Assembly: GCF_022483985.1 (NCBI RefSeq)
Contig: NZ_JAKVME010000001.1
Coordinates: forward strand, 2,294,001-2,358,000
Direction of reading: 5' to 3'
Origin: Acetobacter sp.
GTDB taxonomy: Bacteria > Pseudomonadota > Alphaproteobacteria > Acetobacterales > Acetobacteraceae
Length of the DNA stretch: 64,000 bases
Shown: piece after piece, positions 63,893 to 64,000 of the stretch
Position numbering within the stretch: position 1 is the stretch's first letter
How the letters are laid out: each line of letters opens with the position of its first letter
The notes under the pieces: model-generated
Told to the model about the DNA's origin: nothing
Seen by the model: only the letters and a program-made list of their open reading frames with translations
The model's database searches: none
Made by a program: the position numbers and the translations under genes

Positions 63893-64000
63893 TCACTCGG
63901 CCAGCATGGCACCCAGAGAACCGCCGCCCAGCAGATGCACATGGAAATGCGGCACTTCCTGACCGGCATTCTCACCGACATTGCCGATCAGACGGTAGCC
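63893..64000 (-). CDS. HIT-family (histidine triad) protein, C-terminal part
   Basis: Only the last 35 residues fall in the window: [26 protein letters not shown] and a short tail [18 protein letters not shown] is the histidine triad (HxHxH) of HINT-type nucleotide hydrolases, which cleave adenosine phosphoramidates. The Q-V-HFHVH spacing matches HINT proteins; a His-to-Pro variation precedes the triad (EVPHFHVH). The N-terminus lies beyond base 64000. Confidence 0.88.
   Translation of the reverse strand, partial: GYRLIGNVGENAGQEVPHFHVHLLGGGSLGAMLAE

Overview
The window looks like a chromosomal segment of an acetic acid bacterium (Acetobacteraceae, Alphaproteobacteria). The housekeeping genes are GC-rich and of alphaproteobacterial type: purA, hisZ, pheST, hldE, gmk, a MarR/FUSC/HlyD efflux operon and TonB-dependent uptake. 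Genus is inferred from gene style only. Three kinds of foreign DNA interrupt this core, and each is more A+T-rich or more decayed than its surroundings.

Region by region: (1) 1-10757, core genes almost all on the minus strand: a Tim44-like fragment, an acyltransferase, a membrane protein translationally coupled to a degenerate protein kinase, then purA, hisZ, pheT and pheS. (2) About 10950-26460, a plus-strand, A+T-rich contractile-tail prophage remnant: exported surface or fibre-like protein, HTH protein, small and large terminase, portal, scaffold, capsid, three connector-region genes, sheath, tube, tail chaperone, tape-measure-like protein, baseplate-like protein and a LysM protein. It stops abruptly at a degraded IS5-family transposase; no integrase, lysis, baseplate-wedge or tail-fibre module follows. 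(3) 26477-34249, IS remnant, a DnaA-box-like cluster, Fe-alcohol dehydrogenase, hldE-gmk, an SDR, an NCS1 permease and a secreted protein. (4) 34353-36881, a decaying island beside tRNA-Ser(GCT): hicAB, a ruvC-like pseudogene with one TAG, higBA with a frameshifted toxin, and a tyrosine integrase remnant with one TGA. (5) 37005-50969, photolyase, pirin, an IS-disrupted GT92 glycosyltransferase, a secreted creatininase-family protein, a five-gene aromatic-acid-type efflux operon, and a GNAT/RidA pair. (6) 50970-57424, an A+T-rich locus of TonB receptor, MHS transporter and creatinase, with a divergent LysR regulator: a plausible creatine-use island. (7) 57425-64000, a frameshifted IS701-type element, S9 peptidase, DedA, SDR, luciferase-like oxidoreductase and the end of a HIT protein.

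Two sequence-level features stand out. The phage tail chaperone gene ends in a canonical A_AAA_AAC slippery heptamer followed at once by a stop, with a 57-codon -1 extension. The phage terminase is split inside its Walker B motif at a run of ten T. Two apparently identical 1291-bp IS5-family copies in opposite orientation, each with a clean 4-bp target duplication, let both interrupted genes be reconstructed exactly.
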